The notes beneath the pieces are model-generated. The model did no database searches and was not told the DNA's origin. It saw only the letters and a list, made by a program, of their open reading frames with translations. From Yersinia frederiksenii ATCC 33641 (lineage in GTDB: Bacteria > Pseudomonadota > Gammaproteobacteria > Enterobacterales > Enterobacteriaceae), in contig NZ_KN150731.1 in assembly GCF_000754805.1 (NCBI RefSeq), forward strand, positions 3,645,886 to 3,709,885: DNA of 64,000 bases. Direction: 5' to 3'. The position numbers and the translations under genes are program-made. This document shows, one piece after another, positions 44,827 through 56,888 of this stretch. The stretch's first letter is position 1. Every line of letters begins with the position of its first letter.

Positions 44827-45654
44827 TAACTCCCTAATTGGGGGAAAAATCTGTTAAATCGCCTAGCATTGAAATTAATGATAGGGTTTATGTATTGCTC
44901 ATCATTTAACTTGCAGGTGATTGTATTGTGATATTGCTTTTTGTGTAGTTTACAGTGCTATTGTTTGTAATATAACCAGCTTAAAATTTTTATTTTTAAC
45001 ATTTGCCTGATTTTTATACTTTGTACTGCAAGGAATTGAGCTTTTCGTGGTTTTTTAAATGGTGATGTAAGCCTTTTTTATTTAAAAACAAAATGTTACG
45101 TTTCCTTGTGCGCTAACTGAGGAAAACTGCTTCGCTTAAGCCAAATTTAAAATAACAGGTAAGAAAAATACTAATTTGCAGTATTTTCCTAATTTAAGAT
45201 TTATCTGTCTGAAGATATTCATATTTCAGTGATGCTCGGAAATATGTCTCAATAATTTATTTCAAAATAGATTAATCCCAACCGGTTAATTGAAGTAAAA
45301 TGTCCCATCAGTAACACTCATTGTTCCAAAGGGTATTATTGTATTGACGTGGTTTTTGCGGTCGTTATCCTCAGCTCTTCCTTAGGAAACGCCAGTTTCC
45401 GCGGGTTTTGTGCTCGGGCTGTCTAATTTTGAACCGTACAATTTTCATACTAGAAATGAGACATTCCTTGCAGAAGGAAATAATGGGTCAATTAATTGAC
45501 AATTTATTATTTATTTAAGTTGCTGGAATTACTGGCGGAAAAATAGCCCGTTTATCATGACGTTAATTTCTATTCCAACCGCGAAAATAGCCTCTTATAC
45601 GAGATATATCTCAAAAACAGCCCATAAATATTGTCAAAGCGCATCCGCTCTGGC
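44827..45654. other. Long AT-rich intergenic region between alaE and mraZ
   Basis: About 830 bases with no credible gene. The only structure noted is a GGAAAC-GCCA-GTTTCC hairpin at 45385-45400. The last part leads into the mra promoter. Confidence 0.5.
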
Positions 45655-45725
45655 TTGACAAGGTTTTCATACCATCCGTAAACTCTTTAATGTGGGGATT
45701 TGTGGGATAAAGTGGCGAATTGGGT
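45655..45725 (+). promoter_or_regulatory. mra promoter with MraZ operator repeats
   Basis: TTGACA (45655-45660), an 18-base spacer and TAAACT (45679-45684). Just downstream are MraZ-type boxes at ten-base spacing: GTGGGG (45692), GTGGGA (45702), GTGGCG (45712) and a weaker TTGGGT (45720). MraZ binds such GTGGGN direct repeats to repress its own cluster. The boxes overlap the expected start site. Confidence 0.88.
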
Positions 45726-45745
45726 CATGAAGAGGTAACTCAGTC

Positions 45746-46204
45746 ATGTTTCGTGGGGCAACGATGGTTAACCTCGACAGCAAAGGGCGGCTTGCCGTAC
45801 CTACCCGTTATCGGGATTTGCTGAACGAGGAATCGCAAGGGCAGATGGTCTGTACTATAGACCTTCACCAACCATGCCTGTTGCTTTATCCACTTCCTGA
45901 GTGGGAAATCATTGAACAAAAGCTATCCAAGCTGTCGAGCATGAACCCAGCTGAACGTCGAGTTCAGCGTTTGCTGTTAGGGCATGCCAGTGAATGTCAG
46001 ATGGATGGCGCTGGGCGCTTATTGATTGCGGGAACATTGCGTCAACACGCCGGGCTGAATAAAGAAGTGATGCTGGTTGGACAGTTCAATAAGTTTGAAC
46101 TGTGGGATGAACAGACCTGGTATCAACAAGTCAAGGATGATATTGACGCAGAACAGTCCACTCAGGAACCTTTATCTGAGCGGCTACAGGACTTATCGCT
46201 ATAA
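45746..46204 (+). CDS. mraZ: Transcriptional regulator MraZ
   Basis: 152 residues, the same length as E. coli. It has two SpoVT/AbrB-type domains with the repeated [13 protein letters not shown] and [13 protein letters not shown] motifs, which assemble into a ring that reads the GTGGGN repeats upstream. It is the first gene of the division and cell wall cluster and represses that cluster. Confidence 0.97.
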   Translation: MFRGATMVNLDSKGRLAVPTRYRDLLNEESQGQMVCTIDLHQPCLLLYPLPEWEIIEQKLSKLSSMNPAERRVQRLLLGHASECQMDGAGRLLIAGTLRQHAGLNKEVMLVGQFNKFELWDEQTWYQQVKDDIDAEQSTQEPLSERLQDLSL

Positions 46205-46206
46205 GC

Positions 46207-47169
46207 ATGGTAGATGATAAAAACGTGGTTGATAACAACTACAAACATACAAGCGTATTACTGGATGAGGCGGTTAATGGCCTGAACATCCGTGATAACG
46301 GTATCTATATTGACGGAACTTTTGGCCGTGGTGGCCACTCGCGTCTGATTTTGTCCCAACTTGGGCCAGAAGGGCGCTTGATAGCAATTGATCGTGACCC
46401 ACAAGCTATTGAAGCTGCAAAATCTATTACAGACCCACGGTTTTCTATCGTGCACGGTCCCTTTTCTGATTTGGCGCATTATGTGCGGGAACTGGATTTA
46501 GTCGGTCGTATTGACGGCGTGCTGTTGGATCTGGGCGTTTCATCGCCTCAATTGGATGATCCTGAACGCGGATTTTCTTTCATGCGTGACGGGCCGTTGG
46601 ATATGCGGATGGACCCAACCCGTGGGTTATCTGCTGCCGACTGGCTAATGAAAGCGAGCGCCGATGATATCGCGTGGGTGCTGAAAACCTTTGGTGAAGA
46701 GCGTTTTGCTAAACGTTTAGCCAAGGCTATTGTTGAGCGTAACCTCACACAGCCTATGACTCGCACCAAAGAACTGGCTGATTTGATCGCTAACGCCAGC
46801 CCATTCCGTGAAAAACACAAGCATCCGGCAACGCGAAGCTTCCAGGCTATCCGCATCTATATCAACAGTGAATTGGAAGAGATAGAGCGTGCACTTGATG
46901 GTGCACTTGAAGTTTTGGCACCTGAAGGCCGTTTGTCTGTTATCAGTTTCCACTCTCTTGAAGACCGTATTGTGAAAAACTTTATTCGTCATCACAGTCG
47001 GGGCCCGCAGGTTCCAGCGGGGCTGCCATTGACGGAAGCACAGTTACGTAGCATGGGTGGGCGCAGCTTGAAATCTGTCGGCAAGATGATGCCCCCGGAT
47101 GCCGAAGTGGCTGAAAACCCACGCGCGCGCAGCTCGGTATTGCGTTTTGCCGAGAGGCTTAAAGCGTGA
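46207..47169 (+). CDS. rsmH: 16S rRNA C1402 N4-methyltransferase
   Basis: 320 residues (E. coli 313). The SAM site [14 protein letters not shown] lies near the N-terminus, followed by [19 protein letters not shown] and PLDMRMD, and the C-terminal [13 protein letters not shown]. It methylates N4 of C1402 in the ribosomal P site. It starts two bases after mraZ. The old name is mraW. Confidence 0.97.
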   Translation: MVDDKNVVDNNYKHTSVLLDEAVNGLNIRDNGIYIDGTFGRGGHSRLILSQLGPEGRLIAIDRDPQAIEAAKSITDPRFSIVHGPFSDLAHYVRELDLVGRIDGVLLDLGVSSPQLDDPERGFSFMRDGPLDMRMDPTRGLSAADWLMKASADDIAWVLKTFGEERFAKRLAKAIVERNLTQPMTRTKELADLIANASPFREKHKHPATRSFQAIRIYINSELEEIERALDGALEVLAPEGRLSVISFHSLEDRIVKNFIRHHSRGPQVPAGLPLTEAQLRSMGGRSLKSVGKMMPPDAEVAENPRARSSVLRFAERLKA

Positions 47170-47486
47170 TAGGCAACGAACGCCACGGTCTGGTGGGGGT
47201 TATCGGCGGGGATTTACTCCGTAATGCGAAAATCCCATTGATTCTACTGACTGCGGTGTTGGTGTCGGCCATTTTTGTTGTGACCACTGCCCACCGTACA
47301 CGTTTGCTGACTGCAGAACGTGAGCAGTTGGTACTGGAGCGGGATGCGCTGGATATTGAATGGCGCAACTTGATTCTGGAAGAAAATGCCTTGGGTGACC
47401 ACAGCCGTGTCGAAAGTATCGCAACCGACAAGCTGAAAATGCAACATGTTGATCCATCACAAGAAAATATTGTGGTTCAGCAATAG
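47166..47486 (+). CDS. ftsL: Divisome protein FtsL
   Basis: 106 residues; E. coli FtsL has 121, with a longer N-terminal tail. The GTG start overlaps the rsmH stop codon (GTGA). One membrane span (about residues 20-42) is followed by a leucine-zipper-like periplasmic coiled coil, nearly identical to E. coli from [19 protein letters not shown] onward. With FtsB and FtsQ it signals septal wall synthesis to FtsWI. Confidence 0.96.
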   Translation: MIGNERHGLVGVIGGDLLRNAKIPLILLTAVLVSAIFVVTTAHRTRLLTAEREQLVLERDALDIEWRNLILEENALGDHSRVESIATDKLKMQHVDPSQENIVVQQ

Positions 47487-47546
47487 GTTTTTCTAATAAA
47501 TAAAGGAATTTGTCGCCACCATGACTCGTAGTAGCCAAGGTAACGC

Positions 47547-49310
47547 ATGAAAGCAGCGCGCCCCGGGAAGTTAAAGCGCCAAGAAGAACAAGCCAGCTTT
47601 GTAAGCTGGCGTTTTGCGTTGCTGTGCGGCTGTATTTTGCTGGCATTGGTTGGGTTGATGCTGCGTACCGCCTATCTGCAAGTGATTAACCCCGATAGGC
47701 TGGTGCGTGAGGGAGATATGCGCTCACTGCGGGTACAGGAAGTGCCGACGGCTCGTGGCATGATAAGTGATCGTTCCGGTCGTCCTTTGGCTGTTAGTGT
47801 TCCGGTGAATGCGGTTTGGGCCGATCCGAAAGAGCTAATCGAACGCGGTGGGATTACGCTAGATACTCGCTGGAAAGCTCTGTCGGATGCTCTGGAAATC
47901 CCGCTGGATCAACTGGCTACCCGCATTAATGCCAACCCGAAAGGGCGTTTTGTCTATCTGGCTCGTCAGGTTAACCCCGCGATAGGCGACTACATCCACA
48001 AGCTGAAATTACCCGGTATTTATTTGCGTCAGGAATCTCGCCGTTACTATCCGGCAGGTCAGGTGATGGCGCATATCATCGGTGTGACCAACATCGACAG
48101 CCAAGGTATTGAAGGTGTAGAAAAAAGTTTTGACCGCTGGCTTACTGGGCAACCTGGCGAGCGTACGGTACGTAAAGATCGCTATGGCCGCGTCATTGAG
48201 GACATCTCCTCGGTAGATAGTCAGGCGGCGCACAATCTGGTGTTGAGCGTCGATGAGCGCTTACAGGCGCTGGTATATCGCGAACTGAACAATGCCGTCG
48301 CCTTCAACAAGGCTGAATCGGGTACCGCAGTGCTGGTTGATGTTAATACTGGCGAAGTGCTGGCGATGGCGAACAGCCCATCGTATAACCCGAATAACTT
48401 AACCGGTACCCCGAAAGACGCCATGCGTAACCGGGCAATAACCGATATTTTTGAACCCGGCTCGACAGTTAAGCCAATGGTAGTAATGACGGCATTGCAG
48501 CATGGCGTAGTGAAAGAAAACAGCGTGCTGAATACCTTGCCGTACTTTGTAAACGGTCACCAAATTAAAGACGTGGCCCGTTACGCAGAGCTATCCGTGA
48601 CCGGGATCTTGCAGAAGTCGAGTAACGTCGGTGTTTCTAAGCTGGCGTTAGCGATGCCATCCTCAGCCTTGGTAGATACTTACTCAAGGTTTGGGTTTGG
48701 GAAAGCGACCAATTTGGGGTTGGTCGGAGAAAGCAGTGGCTTATATCCTAAAAAACAACGGTGGTCTGACATAGAGAGGGCCACCTTCTCTTTCGGCTAC
48801 GGGCTAATGGTAACACCGTTACAACTAGCGCGAGTCTATGCAACCATCGGCAGCATGGGGATTTATCGCCCGCTGTCGATAACCAAAGTTGACCCGCCAG
48901 TGGCAGGTGAACGCGTCTTCCCTGAACCGCTGGTACGTACCGTGGTTCATATGATGGAAAGCGTGGCATTACCTGGCGGCGGGGGCACCAAAGCTGCCAT
49001 CAAAGGCTACCGGATTGCCATCAAAACCGGTACAGCCAAAAAAGTCGGGCCAGATGGTAAATATATCGACCGATACCTCGCTTACACCGCTGGCGTAGCG
49101 CCCGCGAGTAACCCTAGATTTGCTCTGGTTGTGGTCATCAATGACCCGCAGGCAGGGAAATATTACGGTGGTGCGGTTTCTGCACCGGTGTTTGGTGCCA
49201 TCATGGGCGGCGTATTACGCACCATGAACATTGAGCCAGATGCATTACCCACTGGTGATAAAAGCGAATTAGTGATTAATACAAAAGAGGGTTCAGGTGG
49301 CAGATCGTAA
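47547..49310 (+). CDS. ftsI: Septal peptidoglycan transpeptidase (PBP3)
   Basis: 587 residues (E. coli 588). A short cytoplasmic tail and one membrane span precede a pedestal domain and the penicillin-binding domain. The active-site triad motifs are SxxK in GSTVKP, SSN and KTGTA. It cross-links septal peptidoglycan together with FtsW. AAGG lies six bases before the ATG. The 3' end overlaps murE by 14 bases. Confidence 0.97.
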   Translation: MKAARPGKLKRQEEQASFVSWRFALLCGCILLALVGLMLRTAYLQVINPDRLVREGDMRSLRVQEVPTARGMISDRSGRPLAVSVPVNAVWADPKELIERGGITLDTRWKALSDALEIPLDQLATRINANPKGRFVYLARQVNPAIGDYIHKLKLPGIYLRQESRRYYPAGQVMAHIIGVTNIDSQGIEGVEKSFDRWLTGQPGERTVRKDRYGRVIEDISSVDSQAAHNLVLSVDERLQALVYRELNNAVAFNKAESGTAVLVDVNTGEVLAMANSPSYNPNNLTGTPKDAMRNRAITDIFEPGSTVKPMVVMTALQHGVVKENSVLNTLPYFVNGHQIKDVARYAELSVTGILQKSSNVGVSKLALAMPSSALVDTYSRFGFGKATNLGLVGESSGLYPKKQRWSDIERATFSFGYGLMVTPLQLARVYATIGSMGIYRPLSITKVDPPVAGERVFPEPLVRTVVHMMESVALPGGGGTKAAIKGYRIAIKTGTAKKVGPDGKYIDRYLAYTAGVAPASNPRFALVVVINDPQAGKYYGGAVSAPVFGAIMGGVLRTMNIEPDALPTGDKSELVINTKEGSGGRS

Positions 49311-50784
49311 CTTGCGCGACTTACTCGCTCCTTGGGGGCTAGACGTCCCGGAGCGTGCGCTACGGGAAATGACATTAGACAGCCGTGTTGCCGCTGCCGG
49401 GGATTTGTTTGTCGCTGTTGTCGGCCACCAAACGGATGGGCGTCGTTATATCCCACAAGCCATCGCACAAGGTGTGGCGGCAGTGGTCGCTGAAGCTGAT
49501 GGTGTCGCACCTGATGCTAGTATGGCTGAGATGCATGGTGTTCCGGTTATTTATCTGCGTAATTTGAATCAACACTTATCCAAATTAGCGGGGCAGTTTT
49601 ACCATCAGCCGGGTGCGGCATTACGTTTGGTTGGCGTGACCGGAACTAACGGCAAAACCACCACCACCCAACTGTTGGCGCAGTGGGGTCAGGCGCTGGG
49701 CGAAACCAGTGCGGTGATGGGAACTGTGGGTAATGGTTTGTTGGGGCAAGTTATCCCAACGGAAAATACCACGGGCTCAGCCGTAGATATCCAGCATTTA
49801 TTGCGAAACTTGGTTGACCAGGGTGCCACTTTTGCGGCGATGGAAGTTTCTTCCCACGGTTTGATTCAAAACCGTGTTGCTGCATTGCCGTTTGCTGCCG
49901 CAGTGTTCACTAACTTGAGCCGCGACCATCTGGATTACCACGGCAATATGGCGAGTTACGAAGCGGCGAAATGGCTGCTGTTCTCTACCCATCAATCTGA
50001 ACACAAAATTATTAATGCTGATGATGAAGTGGGCCGCCGCTGGTTAAGCCAGTTGCCGCAAGCTGTTGCTGTCAGCATGGAAAACAATGTTCCCGCTGGC
50101 TGGAAAGGCCCGTGGTTATCGGCCACTCAGGTCGACTATCACGACAACGGTGCCAGCATCTCCTTTGATTCAAGCTGGGGCCAAGGTCAATTCGAAAGCC
50201 GCCTGATGGGGGCATTCAACGTCAGTAATCTGTTGGTGGCACTGTCAACATTGCTTTCTCTGGGTTACCCGCTGGCCCAGCTATTAGCTGCTGCACCTCA
50301 GTTGCTGCCGGTGTGTGGGCGGATGGAAGTGTTTAACGCGCCGGGTAAACCGACGGTGGTGGTGGATTATGCCCACACTCCAGATGCGTTGGAAAAAGCA
50401 TTGGCGGCAGCTCGTTTACATTGTAAAGGTCAACTGTGGTGTGTATTCGGTTGCGGTGGCGATCGAGACAAAGGTAAGCGCCCACTTATGGGCGGTATCG
50501 CGGAACAACTGGCTGACCGTGTCGTGGTCACCGACGATAACCCACGCAGCGAAGAGCCACAGGCGATTGTGGCTGATATTCTCAGTGGCTTGTTGGATGC
50601 TGGGCATGCGCAGGCCATTCATGGCCGTGCCGAGGCCGTCACCAGCGCCATTATGCAAGCCAAAGAAGACGATGTGGTGGTCATTGCGGGTAAAGGACAT
50701 GAAGATTATCAATTAGTGGGAAACCGCCGTCTGGATTACTCCGATCGTGTCACTGTCGCCCGCTTGTTGGGGGTGATGGCATGA
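49297..50784 (+). CDS. murE: UDP-MurNAc-L-Ala-D-Glu:meso-diaminopimelate ligase
   Basis: 495 residues, the same length as E. coli. GTG start inside the end of ftsI. The ATP loop is GTNGKTTT (116-123), and the DNPR motif (about 414-417) selects meso-diaminopimelate over lysine, as expected for a Gram-negative wall. It adds the third residue of the peptidoglycan stem peptide. Confidence 0.97.
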   Translation: MADRNLRDLLAPWGLDVPERALREMTLDSRVAAAGDLFVAVVGHQTDGRRYIPQAIAQGVAAVVAEADGVAPDASMAEMHGVPVIYLRNLNQHLSKLAGQFYHQPGAALRLVGVTGTNGKTTTTQLLAQWGQALGETSAVMGTVGNGLLGQVIPTENTTGSAVDIQHLLRNLVDQGATFAAMEVSSHGLIQNRVAALPFAAAVFTNLSRDHLDYHGNMASYEAAKWLLFSTHQSEHKIINADDEVGRRWLSQLPQAVAVSMENNVPAGWKGPWLSATQVDYHDNGASISFDSSWGQGQFESRLMGAFNVSNLLVALSTLLSLGYPLAQLLAAAPQLLPVCGRMEVFNAPGKPTVVVDYAHTPDALEKALAAARLHCKGQLWCVFGCGGDRDKGKRPLMGGIAEQLADRVVVTDDNPRSEEPQAIVADILSGLLDAGHAQAIHGRAEAVTSAIMQAKEDDVVVIAGKGHEDYQLVGNRRLDYSDRVTVARLLGVMA

Positions 50785-52157
50785 TTAAGGTCTCCCTGCA
50801 TTTTTTGTCCACGCTGCTTAACGCTGAATATGTTATGGGCGATAAAGCGCACGATAACGTCGATATCACTGAAGTGACCATTGATACCCGTCAGGTCACT
50901 GCGGGGTGTTTGTTTGTTGCGCTAAAAGGCGAGCGTTTTGATGGACATGACTTTGCAGAAGATGCTGTTGCCGCTGGAGCCGGAGCTTTGCTGGTAAGTA
51001 AACGCTTACTGGTGGGGGCTCCACAATTAGTGGTTAAAGACACTCGTCTGGCATTGGGGCAATTTGCTGCCTGGGTACGCCAGCAAGTGCCAGCTCGGGT
51101 GGTTGCATTAACCGGCTCATCAGGTAAAACCTCAGTAAAAGAAATGGTTGCGGCGATTTTGCGCCAATGTGGCAATGTGCTGTATACCGCCGGTAACTTC
51201 AATAATGACATCGGCGTGCCACTGACTCTGCTGCGTTTGACGCCAGAACATGACTTCGCGGTCATTGAGTTGGGTGCCAATCATGTGGGTGAAATTGCCT
51301 ACACCACAGATTTAAGCCGCCCGGAAAGTGCCTTGGTAAACAACTTATCTGCCGCACATCTGGAAGGATTTGGCTCATTGGCGGGTGTCGCGCAAGCTAA
51401 AGGTGAGATTTTTGCCGGATTGCCTGCAAACGGTACTGCAATTATCAATGCTGATAGCCACGACTGGCCGCATTGGCAGGAAACTTTGCATAACAAACGA
51501 GTCTGGCGTTTTTCACCCCATGCCGCAGAAGATATCGATTTCTATGCCAGTGACGTGCGTATTACGCCACAAACGACGTATTTCATTCTGCATTCCCCCT
51601 TCGGCATTGTGGATATTGAATTGCCTTTGCCGGGGCGACATAACATTGCCAATGCGTTAGCCGCCGCGGCGTTAGCCATGTCAGTTGGCGCTGATTTAGC
51701 CGCCGTCCGTCAAGGGCTGACTCAGCTACAGGCTGTTCCGGGCCGCTTATTCCCCATTCAACTCGCCGCAGGTAAGTTGCTGCTGGATGACAGCTACAAC
51801 GCCAATGTGGGTTCGATGACTGCCGCAGCCCAAGTGCTGGCTGAGATGCCGGGCTATCGGGTGATGGTGGTCGGCGATATGGCTGAACTGGGCGATACCG
51901 CAGTCGATTGCCACCGTCAGGTGGGTGAAGCGGCAAAACAAGCTGGCGTTGATAAAGTGCTGAGTGTTGGCACCTTGAGCCTGGCTCTGAGTGATGCAAG
52001 CGAATGTGGCGAACATTTTCAGGATAAGAGTGCAATAGTCACCCGTGTGAGTGAATTGCTGCTCGAACATCCGGTTATCACTGTTTTAATTAAAGGTTCA
52101 CGTAGCGCCGCCATGGAAAATGTCGTGCGTGCGTTACAGGAGAAGGCATCATGTTAG
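50781..52157 (+). CDS. murF: UDP-MurNAc-tripeptide:D-Ala-D-Ala ligase
   Basis: 458 residues (E. coli 452). The ATP loop is [11 protein letters not shown], followed by [13 protein letters not shown] and [13 protein letters not shown], all Mur-ligase landmarks. It adds D-Ala-D-Ala to complete the pentapeptide precursor. The start overlaps the murE stop codon (ATGA). Confidence 0.97.
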   Translation: MIKVSLHFLSTLLNAEYVMGDKAHDNVDITEVTIDTRQVTAGCLFVALKGERFDGHDFAEDAVAAGAGALLVSKRLLVGAPQLVVKDTRLALGQFAAWVRQQVPARVVALTGSSGKTSVKEMVAAILRQCGNVLYTAGNFNNDIGVPLTLLRLTPEHDFAVIELGANHVGEIAYTTDLSRPESALVNNLSAAHLEGFGSLAGVAQAKGEIFAGLPANGTAIINADSHDWPHWQETLHNKRVWRFSPHAAEDIDFYASDVRITPQTTYFILHSPFGIVDIELPLPGRHNIANALAAAALAMSVGADLAAVRQGLTQLQAVPGRLFPIQLAAGKLLLDDSYNANVGSMTAAAQVLAEMPGYRVMVVGDMAELGDTAVDCHRQVGEAAKQAGVDKVLSVGTLSLALSDASECGEHFQDKSAIVTRVSELLLEHPVITVLIKGSRSAAMENVVRALQEKASC

Positions 52158-53233
52158 TTTGGTTGGCTGAATACTTAGTAAAATTTTACTCAGGCTTTAA
52201 CGTCTTTTCTTATTTGACGTTCCGCGCCATTGTTAGTCTGTTGACGGCATTAGTGATTTCATTGTGGATGGGGCCGCACCTGATTTCTTACTTGCAGAAA
52301 TTACAGATTGGTCAGGTTGTACGTAATGATGGGCCAGAGTCTCACTTCAGCAAGCGCGGTACGCCAACCATGGGCGGCCTGATGATTCTGTTCTCCATCA
52401 CTATTTCAGTTCTAATGTGGGCTTATCCCTCTAATCCTTATGTCTGGTGTGTGTTGTTCATTCTTGTCGGTTATGGGATTGTCGGCTTTATTGATGACTA
52501 TCGCAAAGTGGTGCGTAAAGACACTAAAGGTCTGATTGCTCGCTGGAAGTATTTCTGGCAGTCAGTGATTGCGCTGGCGGCTGCCTTCGCTATGTACAGT
52601 ATTGGTAAAGATACCCCGGCAACCGAGCTGGTGGTGCCCTTCTTTAAAGACATCATGCCGCAGTTGGGGCTGCTCTATATCCTGCTAGCTTACTTCGTGA
52701 TTGTAGGTACCAGTAACGCGGTCAACTTGACTGACGGGCTGGATGGGCTGGCAATAATGCCAACGGTTTTCGTCGCGGGTGGTTTTGCATTGGTGGCCTG
52801 GGCGACGGGTAACGTGAACTTCGCGGCATATCTGCATATTCCTTATTTACGCCACGCTGGCGAACTGGTCATTGTCTGCACCGCGATTGTCGGGGCCGGT
52901 TTAGGCTTCTTGTGGTTTAACACCTATCCAGCCCAAGTATTTATGGGCGATGTTGGCTCGTTGGCATTGGGCGGTGCGCTGGGCACTATTGCGGTATTGC
53001 TGCGCCAAGAGTTCTTATTAGTGATTATGGGCGGAGTATTTGTGGTTGAAACGCTGTCGGTAATCTTGCAAGTCGGCTCCTTTAAGTTACGTGGGCAGCG
53101 AATTTTCCGCATGGCCCCGATTCACCACCATTACGAACTTAAAGGCTGGCCAGAACCACGGGTGATTGTGCGCTTCTGGATTATTTCGCTGATGCTGGTG
53201 CTGATTGGCCTGGCGACGCTGAAGGTGCGGTAA
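52151..53233 (+). CDS. mraY: Phospho-MurNAc-pentapeptide translocase (lipid I synthase)
   Basis: 360 residues, the same as E. coli, with ten membrane spans. The catalytic loops carry [17 protein letters not shown] (Mg-binding aspartates) and [13 protein letters not shown] (the HHH motif). It moves phospho-MurNAc-pentapeptide to undecaprenyl phosphate on the inner face of the membrane. The start overlaps murF by seven bases. Confidence 0.97.
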   Translation: MLVWLAEYLVKFYSGFNVFSYLTFRAIVSLLTALVISLWMGPHLISYLQKLQIGQVVRNDGPESHFSKRGTPTMGGLMILFSITISVLMWAYPSNPYVWCVLFILVGYGIVGFIDDYRKVVRKDTKGLIARWKYFWQSVIALAAAFAMYSIGKDTPATELVVPFFKDIMPQLGLLYILLAYFVIVGTSNAVNLTDGLDGLAIMPTVFVAGGFALVAWATGNVNFAAYLHIPYLRHAGELVIVCTAIVGAGLGFLWFNTYPAQVFMGDVGSLALGGALGTIAVLLRQEFLLVIMGGVFVVETLSVILQVGSFKLRGQRIFRMAPIHHHYELKGWPEPRVIVRFWIISLMLVLIGLATLKVR

Positions 53234-53235
53234 TT

Positions 53236-54552
53236 ATGGTTGATTATCAGGGTAAAAAAGTCGTCATTATCGGGCTAGGGCTAACCGGCCTTTCCTGCGT
53301 TGATTTCTTTATGGCTCGTGGTGTTACACCGCGTGTTATGGATACCCGTATCAATCCTCCGGGCCTGGATAAGCTCGCTGAAAGTGTCGAGCGCCATGTA
53401 GGTGATCTCAATCAGCAGTGGTTGCTAGAGGCTGATTTGATTGTTGCCAGCCCCGGCATTGCTCTGGCGCATCCCGCGTTGAGTGATGCGGCGGATGCCG
53501 GTATCGAGATTGTCGGTGATATCGAGCTGTTCTGTCGTGAGAATCAAGCCCCCGTGGTCGCCATTACCGGCTCTAACGGTAAAAGTACTGTGACCACGCT
53601 GGTTGGCGAGATGGCAAAAGCAGCTGGCTGGCAGGTTGGTGTTGGCGGCAACATCGGTGTCCCGGCTCTCACGCTATTGAAACAAGAAAACCAACTGGTG
53701 GTGTTGGAGCTGTCCAGCTTCCAGTTAGAAACGACCTCCAGTTTACGGGCTAGCGCTGCCACCATACTGAACGTCACGGAAGATCACACTGACCGTTATC
53801 CATTCGGTTTGCAGCAATATCGTGCAGCCAAACTGCGGGTTTATGAAAACGCTAAAGTTTGTGTCGTGAATGCCGATGACGCGCTCACCATGCCGGTACG
53901 TGGTGCTGATAGCCGCTGTATTAGTTTTGGTGTGGATGTCGGTGATTATCATCTGAATAAGCAACAGGGCGAAATCTGGTTGCGCGTACGTGGCGAGAAA
54001 GTACTGAATACCCGAGAGATGAAATTGAGTGGGCGTCATAACTACACCAATGCACTGGCAGCCCTCGCGCTGGCTGACGCTGTTGGTATTCCGCGCTCAT
54101 CAAGTTTGAAAGCATTGACGACCTTTACTGGCCTGCCACACCGTTTCCAATTGGTGTTCGAGCACAATGGTGTGCGTTGGATTAATGATTCCAAAGCCAC
54201 CAATGTGGGTAGCACCGAAGCGGCACTGGATGGATTACAGGTCGATGGCACTTTGCATCTGTTGCTGGGTGGCGACGGCAAATCCGCTGATTTCTCTGGT
54301 TTGACTCGCTTCTTGCAAGGCGAGCATATCAAGATTTATTGCTTTGGTCGTGACGGTGAGCAACTGGCTGAACTTCGTCCTGAAGTCTCGCAACTGACAG
54401 AGACAATGGAACAGGCCATGGTGCTACTGGCAAAAAATTTAGCGCCGGGAGATATGGTTTTACTCTCACCAGCTTGCGCCAGTTTGGACCAGTTCCGCAG
54501 CTTTGAGCAGCGCGGTGATGAATTTGCTCGTTTGGCAGAGGAGTTGGGCTGA
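53236..54552 (+). CDS. murD: UDP-MurNAc-L-Ala:D-glutamate ligase
   Basis: 438 residues, as in E. coli. An N-terminal Rossmann fold ([17 protein letters not shown]) binds the UDP sugar, the ATP loop is [11 protein letters not shown], and NDSKATN and GLPHRFQ mark the C-terminal substrate site. It adds D-glutamate to the stem peptide. Two bases separate it from mraY. Confidence 0.97.
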   Translation: MVDYQGKKVVIIGLGLTGLSCVDFFMARGVTPRVMDTRINPPGLDKLAESVERHVGDLNQQWLLEADLIVASPGIALAHPALSDAADAGIEIVGDIELFCRENQAPVVAITGSNGKSTVTTLVGEMAKAAGWQVGVGGNIGVPALTLLKQENQLVVLELSSFQLETTSSLRASAATILNVTEDHTDRYPFGLQQYRAAKLRVYENAKVCVVNADDALTMPVRGADSRCISFGVDVGDYHLNKQQGEIWLRVRGEKVLNTREMKLSGRHNYTNALAALALADAVGIPRSSSLKALTTFTGLPHRFQLVFEHNGVRWINDSKATNVGSTEAALDGLQVDGTLHLLLGGDGKSADFSGLTRFLQGEHIKIYCFGRDGEQLAELRPEVSQLTETMEQAMVLLAKNLAPGDMVLLSPACASLDQFRSFEQRGDEFARLAEELG

Positions 54553-55754
54553 TGCGCATGCCGGGGCTGGGGCTGTTTAATACCCTAAAGCATTTTGTGA
54601 TGGGATCGCGGGAGAGCGATACCACCAGTATGGTGCTTTACGACAGAACCTTGCTGTGGCTGACATTCGGTTTGGCGATTATCGGTTTCGTGATGGTGAC
54701 CTCTGCGTCAATGCCAATTGGTCAGCGTCTGGCCAGTGACCCGTTCCTGTTTGCCAAGCGTGATGCATTATATCTGACGTTAGCATTCGGTTTGTCGTTG
54801 GTAACTCTACGTATCCCGATGGAAATCTGGCAGCGCTACAGTAATATTATGTTATTGATTTCAATAGTGATGCTGTTGGTTGTATTAGTGGTGGGGAGTT
54901 CGGTAAACGGGGCATCCCGCTGGATTGCACTGGGGCCACTGCGTATTCAGCCTGCGGAGCTCTCCAAGCTGTCACTGTTTTGCTATCTGGCCAGCTATCT
55001 GGTGCGCAAAGTTGAAGAGGTCCGCAGTAACTTTTGGGGCTTCTGCAAACCGATGGGCGTGATGGTTATTCTGGCGGTATTACTATTGGCTCAGCCTGAC
55101 CTAGGTACCGTGGTGGTGCTGTTTGTCACTACGCTGGCGATGTTGTTCCTCGCGGGAGCAAAAATGTGGCAGTTTCTGGCCATCATTGGCTCCGGTGTCT
55201 TTGCCGTGTGTTTGTTGATTGTTGCCGAACCATACCGTATGCGCCGTGTGACATCCTTCTGGAACCCATGGGCTGATCCGTTCGGCAGTGGTTACCAGCT
55301 AACCCAATCACTGATGGCGTTTGGTCGCGGTGAGTTATGGGGACAAGGACTGGGGAACTCGGTGCAGAAATTAGAGTATTTGCCGGAAGCGCATACCGAC
55401 TTTATTTTCTCGATTTTAGGTGAGGAACTCGGGTATTTCGGTGTGGTTCTTGCATTGTTAATGGTATTCTTCGTCGCTTTTCGTGCTATGTCCATTGGGC
55501 GCCGCGCATTAGAGATAGATCAGCGATTTTCTGGCTTTTTAGCCTGTTCGATTGGCATCTGGTTTAGCTTTCAGGCGCTGGTTAACGTTGGGGCTGCTGC
55601 CGGGATGTTGCCAACCAAAGGTTTGACATTACCACTGATAAGTTACGGTGGTTCGAGCCTGATTATTATGTCAACCGCGATAGTGCTGTTGTTACGTATT
55701 GATTTTGAAACACGTTTGGCAAAAGCCCAAGCGTTTGTAAGGAGTGCCAGATGA
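54552..55754 (+). CDS. ftsW: Septal peptidoglycan polymerase FtsW
   Basis: 400 residues (E. coli 414) with about ten spans of the SEDS family. [23 protein letters not shown] and the catalytic aspartate in a large periplasmic loop near [11 protein letters not shown] are conserved, with GGSSLIIM at the end. It polymerises septal glycan from lipid II with FtsI as partner. The ATG overlaps the murD stop codon (TGATG). Confidence 0.96.
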   Translation: MRMPGLGLFNTLKHFVMGSRESDTTSMVLYDRTLLWLTFGLAIIGFVMVTSASMPIGQRLASDPFLFAKRDALYLTLAFGLSLVTLRIPMEIWQRYSNIMLLISIVMLLVVLVVGSSVNGASRWIALGPLRIQPAELSKLSLFCYLASYLVRKVEEVRSNFWGFCKPMGVMVILAVLLLAQPDLGTVVVLFVTTLAMLFLAGAKMWQFLAIIGSGVFAVCLLIVAEPYRMRRVTSFWNPWADPFGSGYQLTQSLMAFGRGELWGQGLGNSVQKLEYLPEAHTDFIFSILGEELGYFGVVLALLMVFFVAFRAMSIGRRALEIDQRFSGFLACSIGIWFSFQALVNVGAAAGMLPTKGLTLPLISYGGSSLIIMSTAIVLLLRIDFETRLAKAQAFVRSAR

Positions 55755-56818
55755 GTGGCAAGACCAAGCGTTTAATGGTGATGGCGGGTGGCACTGGGGG
55801 ACATGTCTTTCCCGGTTTGGCCGTTGCACATCATCTAATAGCGCAAGGCTGGCAGGTGCGTTGGTTAGGCACCGCAGACAGAATGGAAGCGTCATTGGTA
55901 CCCAAGCACGGCATTGAAATTGATTTCATTCAGATTTCTGGTTTACGTGGTAAGGGGCTGATGGCCCAGTTGACTGCCCCAGTGCGCATTTATCGCGCGG
56001 TGTGTCAGGCGAAGAAAATCATGCGTGATTACCAGCCAGATGTGGTGCTGGGGATGGGCGGTTATGTATCTGGCCCAGGTGGTTTGGCTGCGTGGCTATG
56101 TGGTATCCCGGTGGTTCTGCATGAGCAAAACGGGATTGCGGGTTTGACTAACCGCTGGCTAGCCAAAATCGCGAAAAAGGTTTTACAGGCATTCCCAGGC
56201 GCATTTCCTCATGCAGAGGTGGTAGGGAATCCGGTTCGAACCGACGTATTAGCATTGCCATTACCAGCTGAGCGCCTCAGTGGCCGTGAAGGGCCGATTC
56301 GTGTGCTCGTTATCGGTGGTAGCCAGGGTGCGCGGGTACTGAACCAAACTCTGCCACAAGTTGCTGCCACACTGGGTGAGCAGATTACTGTCTGGCATCA
56401 AGTGGGGAAAGGCGCTTTACCAGATGTATTAGAAGCTTACCAGCAAGCAGGGCAGGGCGGTAAACATCAGATTGTCGAGTTTATCGATGATATGGCTGCG
56501 GCTTATGCTTGGGCTGATGTGGTGGTCTGTCGCTCCGGTGCTTTGACAGTCAGTGAAGTGGCAGCCGCAGGGTTACCGGCGATTTTTGTGCCTTTTCAGC
56601 ATAAAGACCGGCAGCAATATTGGAATGCACTACCGCTAGAGAAGGCGGGCGCAGCCAAAATTATTGAGCAACCACAGTTTACTGCGCAGGCCGTGAGTAA
56701 CCTACTCGCACAGTGGGACCGCGACACTTTATTGGCGATGGCTGAGCAGGCAAGACAGGTAGCCATTCCTGATGCAACTGAACGTGTGGCCGCCGAAGTG
56801 GTTGCCGCCAGTAAGTAA
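55751..56818 (+). CDS. murG: Lipid II synthase (UDP-GlcNAc transferase)
   Basis: 355 residues, as in E. coli. The GT-B family signatures are [14 protein letters not shown] near the N-terminus, [18 protein letters not shown] and the UDP-GlcNAc site VIGGSQGA and RSGALTVSE. It adds GlcNAc to lipid I at the inner membrane face. The start overlaps the ftsW stop codon. Confidence 0.97.
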   Translation: MSGKTKRLMVMAGGTGGHVFPGLAVAHHLIAQGWQVRWLGTADRMEASLVPKHGIEIDFIQISGLRGKGLMAQLTAPVRIYRAVCQAKKIMRDYQPDVVLGMGGYVSGPGGLAAWLCGIPVVLHEQNGIAGLTNRWLAKIAKKVLQAFPGAFPHAEVVGNPVRTDVLALPLPAERLSGREGPIRVLVIGGSQGARVLNQTLPQVAATLGEQITVWHQVGKGALPDVLEAYQQAGQGGKHQIVEFIDDMAAAYAWADVVVCRSGALTVSEVAAAGLPAIFVPFQHKDRQQYWNALPLEKAGAAKIIEQPQFTAQAVSNLLAQWDRDTLLAMAEQARQVAIPDATERVAAEVVAASK

Positions 56819-56888
56819 AATAGATAATGAATGGCTGGCAGTTAATGCGGGCTGTGAATATGCAACAGATAAAAAAGTGAAGAGAAAC

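Noticed and set aside
47521-47550. Nine-codon upstream frame ending in ATGA at the ftsI start
   Set aside because: Its own ribosome site is twelve bases away and weak, and ftsI has a good AAGG six bases before its ATG. Coupling is possible but unsupported.
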